From Flavobacteriales bacterium (GTDB taxonomy: Bacteria; Bacteroidota; Bacteroidia; Flavobacteriales_F; PHOS-HE28): a stretch of DNA of 21,282 nucleotides. Location of the stretch: positions 1-21,282 of the forward strand of contig JADJOG010000030.1 in NCBI GenBank assembly GCA_016713865.1, written 5' to 3'. This document shows, one piece after another, positions 16,867 to 21,282 of the stretch; the first letter of the stretch is position 1, and every line of letters begins with the position of its first letter. The notes beneath the pieces are model-generated. The model saw only the letters and a list, made by a program, of their open reading frames with translations, was not told where the DNA came from and made no database searches. Made by a program: the position numbers and the translations under genes.

Positions 16867-18294
16867 ATGGCCTCGGCAATCATATGCCTCGGGTTGTTGG
16901 CGCCCATGGTCGTATTCGCACAGGTCACTTGGAAGCGAACCTATGGCGGAGCTGACATCGACCGGGCAATGGCGATAAAGCGCACTAGTGATGATGGTGC
17001 GGTGGTTGTAGGGAGCACAGGCAGCTTCGGGACGGGTGGTGATGTGTATGTGCTGCGTCTGGAAACAGATGGAGGGGTGCTATGGTCACGTGCGTTAGGA
17101 GGGCCTGGGCCTCAGGTCGCCAACGATGTCGATCTGCACGGAGATGGGCGTGTCATCGTCGTGGGTTCTGCGAATCGCGGTGGTGATTATGCAGGTCTGA
17201 TCGCATGCCTTTCCGCCGATGGAGAGGTGATTTGGCAGGTTGATTTCGGTGATGCTGAAGCATGGGATGCACTCAATGGAATTGTTGTTGTGGATGATGC
17301 TATTCTAGCTGTCGGCCGTACATATCTGGAAACCGGCACGTCTCAAGCATGGCTGATCAAAGTGAGCATGGATGGTGGTCTGATATGGTCTGCCACCACT
17401 GCTGCAGAACCGGGAATGGAAGGCAATGCGCTTGCGGTGCTGGATGATGGATCGATTGCTGTGACCGGCACGATTGAAGCACCGGACGGCACTACGGACA
17501 TGGTCGTTGTCAAGTTCAATGAGGAGGGTGAGTACCTCTGGCACACGGTGCACGGCGGTGCAAGCGATGAGGTGGGCCGTGACATCATGGTTGCCAATGG
17601 CGAATTGGTGGCTGTTGGCTATACGAGCAGTTTCGCCCCGAAACGACAGATGTTCATGGTGCGGATGCAGATGGATGGCGAGGTGATCAATGAGGGGACC
17701 ATCACGAGTTCGGGCAATGACTGGGAAGCCTTTGGCATGGTGATGCGCACCGATGGGACATTCGCGATCGCAGGTTACACGAAGGAATATGGTGCGGGTG
17801 GCAGTGATTTCTCTTTGCTCTTCGCGAATCCTGACGGCAGCTTCATCGGCGGGCCGACGTATGGTGGAGCAAGCAATGAAGTGGCCCATACCCTGGACCT
17901 CACGGAAGATGGCGGCTACTACGTTGCCGGCATGACCGAGTCATACGGGCCCGGTGCTATGGCGATCTTCGTTGTACGAAGCAATGGAGATACGCTCAAT
18001 GGCGCGGTGATCCAGACGGTGGATGATGTTGGGGTGGATTCCCATCAATGGCCCAGCAAAGTCGTCGCATCCCCTAATCCTGTTCAATCTGGCGGCTGGA
18101 TCAGAATCAGCGGAATCGCTGCGACGACTGGCCGCATGGAGATTCTCGATGCATGTGGCCGCCTGCATGGTGAATTGAGGAGCCATGGTGAGCAAGTTCA
18201 ATTGCCAACGCTGGCAAGTGGACTTTACCTGCTACGCTTCCACGATAAGCGCGAATGGGTTGCACCAAGAGGCTTGACCATCATGGTCGAGTGA
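16867..18294 (+). CDS. Secreted repeat protein, beta-propeller-like, with T9SS-type C-terminus
   Basis: A 475-residue exported protein. The ATG at 16867 gives a signal peptide (MASAIICLGLLAPMVVFAQ). The body is a series of repeats of about 50 residues, of the kind YGGAxxDxAxxI..T.DGG.vvVGSTGSFG.GGDVYVLRL..DG.vLWS. Examples begin at TWKRTYGGADIDRAM, HTVHGGASDEVGRD and PTYGGASNEVAHTL, and the last has GGYYVAGMTESYGPG. This pattern is common in Bacteroidota surface proteins and suggests a beta-propeller. The C-terminus (VASPNPVQSGGWIRISG ... LASGLYLLRF) is a type A sorting domain of the type IX system. The ligand is unknown. The frame is intact. The sequence is visibly less GC-rich than pyrD or the VWA gene (about half G+C on sampled lines). 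It overlaps the convergent glycosyltransferase gene by 14 bp. Confidence 0.85.
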   Translation: MASAIICLGLLAPMVVFAQVTWKRTYGGADIDRAMAIKRTSDDGAVVVGSTGSFGTGGDVYVLRLETDGGVLWSRALGGPGPQVANDVDLHGDGRVIVVGSANRGGDYAGLIACLSADGEVIWQVDFGDAEAWDALNGIVVVDDAILAVGRTYLETGTSQAWLIKVSMDGGLIWSATTAAEPGMEGNALAVLDDGSIAVTGTIEAPDGTTDMVVVKFNEEGEYLWHTVHGGASDEVGRDIMVANGELVAVGYTSSFAPKRQMFMVRMQMDGEVINEGTITSSGNDWEAFGMVMRTDGTFAIAGYTKEYGAGGSDFSLLFANPDGSFIGGPTYGGASNEVAHTLDLTEDGGYYVAGMTESYGPGAMAIFVVRSNGDTLNGAVIQTVDDVGVDSHQWPSKVVASPNPVQSGGWIRISGIAATTGRMEILDACGRLHGELRSHGEQVQLPTLASGLYLLRFHDKREWVAPRGLTIMVE

Positions 18295-19519
18295 TTCGCC
18301 ACAGAGCGCACCTCTCCGTCGCGACGAGCTGTTCCAATCCCCAATCTGGTAAAGGCCAATCGTCCACCGTGAGCACATGCGTAGCGCCGGCATCAAGTAG
18401 AGCCTTGAGTTCGGGCGCTGATTGAATAGGGTAACCAGGGAATGACCATCCTTTGCGGCCGATGAAGGACAACGCTCCATGCGGAGTGTTGTCGCCGAGC
18501 ACCACGACTTTCGCATCAAGCGGTAGAACTGATGAAGCCTTTTCCATCCCTGCCAAGGCTTCGCCCACCTTCGAATAAGAGTCAGGCGCGGCCGTGAACC
18601 GGCGATGCAATTCAACCTTCGCAAGATGCAAGCTGGCGAAGGCGAGCACCCAGACGAACCCGAGAATCACCATCCTTGCAAGGCGCGTTCGAGCAATTCG
18701 AATGAGCTCCTGCAAGCCAGCGATCATGATAAACGCGATAGCTGGAAGCACGGTGAGGAAGTAGTAATCATGGTCGGCCAGTTTGGGGTAGAACAGCGCC
18801 ACGAAGCCAATCGAGCCGAGTGATGATAATCCCATGGCCCATTTGATAAAGGGGGTCAGCTTTAAGAGCTTGATCAACGCGATGGCGGCTAATAGCAATA
18901 GTGCGTGCCACGTGGAAGGATGCAGGTACTTCGACCACCAATAGCGAATGACCAGGTCCGAGGTTGTCAGCAGCTCAGCGTATGGAACAGACCAAGCCGG
19001 CATGGCTGTCGTCAAGAAGTAGTGGGTCTCATGAGCGGTGTTGTACAGGTTCGCATGCACATGCCAAGCGGCCACCATGAGCATGCTGGTCAATGGCCCA
19101 ACCATGGTTCTCCAACGCCTGCCCAACCGGCCATGCGCCAAAAACAAGATCACTGAATAGGTGATGAGGTGGAATGATGTGGTTGCCTTGATCAGTCCTG
19201 CTAGTGCGAAGCAGATCGTTGCCAAGGGCTTCGGCGCAGTAGACGATTCCATCGATCTCGGAATCGCGATAGCCCAGCCCAGGAGCACCAGCCCGTATGC
19301 AATCGAATCCGGCAGGTAGTTCGCGGCGTAGTATGAAAGAACTCCGGACCCAAGCAGCCAAATGGAGAGTCCGAGCCCGAGCGTGGTGCTTTCAAGGAAT
19401 GATCGTAGCTTGACTGCCAGCGCCATGTGAGCGAATAGCACCACCGCCAAACTGAGGCACCGGACGGCGGATACGACATGATGCGCTGGAGGTAGAACTT
19501 TCGCTAGAGCCCAATACAT
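18281..19519 (-). CDS. GT39-like membrane glycosyltransferase, N-terminus missing
   Basis: A hydrophobic protein of 412 residues from the ATG at 19519, with about eight or nine membrane segments and a soluble C-terminal part (DAKVVVLGDNTPHGALSF ... CALWRITRP). It resembles the polyprenyl-phosphate-sugar-dependent GT39/PMT-like transferases of Bacteroidota, including the EFPLMYWALAKVL segment just before and after the ATG, PDSIAYGLVLLGWAIAI, and YPKLADHDYYFLTVLPA. In such proteins the EFP-x-YW segment usually lies some 80 residues in, after a first membrane helix and an acidic catalytic loop. Here recognisable homology starts at about 19531, against the start of the divergent neighbour at 19541. 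The frame stays open further, but only as antisense of that neighbour. The gene is therefore probably a 5'-truncated remnant and unlikely to be active. It overlaps the convergent upstream gene by 14 bp. Confidence 0.7.
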   Translation of the reverse strand: MYWALAKVLPPAHHVVSAVRCLSLAVVLFAHMALAVKLRSFLESTTLGLGLSIWLLGSGVLSYYAANYLPDSIAYGLVLLGWAIAIPRSMESSTAPKPLATICFALAGLIKATTSFHLITYSVILFLAHGRLGRRWRTMVGPLTSMLMVAAWHVHANLYNTAHETHYFLTTAMPAWSVPYAELLTTSDLVIRYWWSKYLHPSTWHALLLLAAIALIKLLKLTPFIKWAMGLSSLGSIGFVALFYPKLADHDYYFLTVLPAIAFIMIAGLQELIRIARTRLARMVILGFVWVLAFASLHLAKVELHRRFTAAPDSYSKVGEALAGMEKASSVLPLDAKVVVLGDNTPHGALSFIGRKGWSFPGYPIQSAPELKALLDAGATHVLTVDDWPLPDWGLEQLVATERCALWRITRP

Positions 19520-19540
19520 GAGCGGGAATTCCGCTGAATC

Positions 19541-20256
19541 ATGCCACCCATCAACCTCCTGCACGCCCTCTTCGGCTTCATCGCCCTCATCGTGGCGCCC
19601 TTGGCCATGATATCGCGCAAAGGCGGCGATTGGCACCGTCGCTGGGGAAAGGCCTACTTCTGGAGCATGGCGGCGGTGGCGGTCACCGGTGTCGTGCTCG
19701 GTGTTACCAAGAACAACTGGCTCATGGCCATGGTGGCGGTGTTCAGCTTCCACATGATCGCCAGCGGCTATCGCGCGCTCTACCACAAGCGCCTGCATGA
19801 GGGCCAGCGCCCGCAGCCCATGGATCGCGTGCTCACCTTCAGCGCGGGCATCGTCAATGGCGGCCTGTTCATCTGGGGAGTGGTCAACCTGAGCCTCGGT
19901 GCCAAAGGGGGCGGCCCCATCATCTTCACGGTGTTCGGCGCCATAGGCCTGCTCTTCGTGTGGCGCGATGTGCAGCGCTTCTACCGCACCAGCCACGATA
20001 AGCGGGAATGGCTATACGCGCACATGACGGGTTTCCTCGGCGGTTACATCGCCACGGTTTCGGCCTTCAGCGCGGTGAATCTCGAGATGATCCAGCCCCA
20101 GTGGCTGCAATGGCTGTGGCCTACGATCATTGGTGCGCCGTTGATCGCCTGGTGGGTCCGGCTACAAGGCCCGCTTCGCCGGAGGAGGAGGAGCCGCGAC
20201 CTCTTCGACATCCGGATCAAGGTGCGGCGCCAGGTCGGATACCTTGGCCGCCGTGA
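19541..20256 (+). CDS. DUF2306-like membrane protein, C-terminus frameshifted
   Basis: A membrane protein of about 238 residues with roughly seven hydrophobic segments. It begins MPPINLLHALFGFIALIVAP, followed by KGGDWHRRWGKAYFWSM, the conserved HRRxGxxY loop, then VFSFHMIASGYRALYHKR and FLGGYIATVSAFSAVN. This matches my memory of DUF2306-type proteins, whose function is unknown. Homology runs in one frame to WWVR near 20160. The frame then shifts at least once in the GC-rich stretch 20160-20185. I place the end at the TGA at 20254-20256, because it would overlap the GTG start of the next gene as GTGA, a common coupling arrangement. The unshifted frame instead runs to 20413 through the next gene and looks artificial. 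The last 30 residues are therefore uncertain. Confidence 0.62.
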
Positions 20257-21282
20257 GCCGCAGCGCGCGCCCCACCTTCCTTGTGCTGTACACCGAACTG
20301 GCGCCATACGTGCTGGCATGCTTCAACGCGCTGGTCGAAGCCGCCGATGCCGATCTGCACCTGGTGCGGTGGCCGGTGAACAAGGAAGCACCCTTCGAAC
20401 TGCACTTCCATGAGCGCATCACCGTGCACGAGCGCCGTGAGCTTTCCGATGATGCGTTGCTCGCTCTTGTGCGCAGCATTCGGCCAGCACTCTGCCTTAC
20501 CAGCGGATGGGTCGATAAAGGCTATTTAAGCGCAGCGGCAGAGGTCAAGCGCCTCGGAGGAACGAGCATTCTCGGCCTCGATACCGCTTGGCGCGGCGAT
20601 GCGCGGCAATGGGCCAATGCGCTGCTCTCGCGCTTCAAGCTGCGCCGGTCCTTCACGTGGGCGTGGGTGCCGGGCGCATCGCAAGCGCGATACGCCCGGC
20701 GGCTCGGCTTCGCCGATGCACGGATCCGCACGGGTGTTTATTCCGCCGACGCGGATCGATTCACCGCGATGGGCAAGCGACTGCTCAGCGATCGCAACGC
20801 TGCATGGCCGCATCGCATGCTATGTGTGGCGCGCTACATCCCCACCAAAGGCCATCAGTTGCTATGCGATGCGTTCGCGGAGCTATGCGATGCAGGCGAA
20901 GCTGGCGATTGGGAGTTGTGGTTCGCGGGCACAGGCGAGTTGCTGGAGCAGGTGAGCGATTCTGCGAGCGGCAGGCATGCGCGCATACGCCATCTTGGCT
21001 TCAAGCAGGTCGATGAGATGAACGGGATCGTTGAGCAATGCGGCGCTTTCGTGCTGCCGAGCCTCTTCGAGCCTTGGGGGGTTGTGGTGCACGAGCATGC
21101 TTGCACGGGATTGCCATTGGTGCTCAGCTCTGCTGTTGGCGCCGCTGAACGCTTCCTGATCGATGGCGAGAATGGATTCAGTTTCGCTGCGGGTGATCGG
21201 GAATCGTTGAAAGCCGCGTTGCGCAAGCTCATGCACCGCTCGGACAATGACCTGCGCGCCATGGGCCAGCGCAGCTTAGAAC
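20253..21282 (+). CDS. GT4 family glycosyltransferase, 3' end outside window
   Basis: A retaining glycosyltransferase of the GT-B fold, 343 codons present and continuing off the right edge. No ATG lies near the N-terminus in this frame; the GTG at 20253 gives SRSARPTFLVLYTELAPYVL, a plausible first strand and helix of the acceptor domain. The C-terminal donor domain has MLCVARYIPTKGHQLLCDAF, the linker WELWFAGTGELLEQV, RIRHLGFKQVDEMN and the EX7E motif region LPSLFEPWGVVVHEHACTG. SSAVGAAERFLIDGENGFSF follows, where GT4 enzymes bind the nucleotide-sugar. The whole stretch is in one frame without a break. The start overlaps the likely stop of the DUF2306-like gene (GTGA). The sugar and acceptor cannot be told from sequence; cell-surface polysaccharide or glycolipid synthesis is the usual role. 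Confidence 0.9.
   Translation, partial: MSRSARPTFLVLYTELAPYVLACFNALVEAADADLHLVRWPVNKEAPFELHFHERITVHERRELSDDALLALVRSIRPALCLTSGWVDKGYLSAAAEVKRLGGTSILGLDTAWRGDARQWANALLSRFKLRRSFTWAWVPGASQARYARRLGFADARIRTGVYSADADRFTAMGKRLLSDRNAAWPHRMLCVARYIPTKGHQLLCDAFAELCDAGEAGDWELWFAGTGELLEQVSDSASGRHARIRHLGFKQVDEMNGIVEQCGAFVLPSLFEPWGVVVHEHACTGLPLVLSSAVGAAERFLIDGENGFSFAAGDRESLKAALRKLMHRSDNDLRAMGQRSLE

Noticed and set aside
18281..19996. Full 571-codon frame as the true glycosyltransferase gene
   Set aside because: The part above 19541 is antisense to the DUF2306-like gene and is a His/Glu/Ala-rich shadow without membrane segments.
20253..20413. C-terminal extension of the DUF2306-like protein to 20413
   Set aside because: It overlaps the start of the well-supported GT4 gene in another frame and is Arg/Gly-rich nonsense after a frame change.

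Overview
The window looks like chromosomal DNA of a high-GC member of the Bacteroidota, probably Flavobacteriales. The evidence is three secreted proteins with signal peptides (two or three ending in type IX secretion sorting domains), a Bacteroidota-type Cas9 with a matching tracrRNA, promoters of the TTG-N18-TAnnTTTG kind, and few Shine-Dalgarno sequences. I could not check the taxonomy against a database.

Layout. Positions 1-2921 (minus) hold most of a large type II-C cas9 that leaves the left edge. A divergent tracrRNA with its own promoter and terminator follows at about 2983-3108, and a HIRAN-domain gene starts only a few bases after that terminator. Positions 3706-6445 (plus) hold a membrane-anchored von Willebrand A protein translationally coupled to a YdcF/DUF218 protein. 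Positions 6450-10330 (minus) hold two tandem paralogous secreted lysyl-endopeptidase-like serine proteases, separated by a strong terminator. Then come uvrB (minus), a lipoprotein with three fascin-like beta-trefoil repeats (plus), pyrD (plus) and hydroxymethylglutaryl-CoA lyase (plus). A 433-bp unit at 15136-15568 lies between the convergent lyase and metallophosphoesterase genes. It is a GxxExxY nuclease-like gene fitted exactly between two inverted arms, each built of three 8-bp units. After the metallophosphoesterase come a secreted repeat protein, an N-terminally truncated GT39-like glycosyltransferase, a DUF2306-like membrane protein and a GT4 glycosyltransferase that leaves the right edge.

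Sequence quality matters here. cas9, ydcF-like, the first protease, uvrB, the lipoprotein, the lyase and the DUF2306-like gene are all broken by single-base shifts, several of them next to short homopolymers, while clear homology continues in another frame. As this includes the housekeeping gene uvrB, I read most of these as uncorrected long-read errors, not gene decay. The second protease differs: it carries an in-frame TGA.

The most interesting points are the complete tracrRNA beside cas9, which predicts the 5' end of the unseen CRISPR repeat; the GxxExxY cassette, whose arms touch both ends of the gene and supply its ribosome binding site; and a lower-GC block (about 16900-19530) that stops exactly where the GT39-like gene is cut off.
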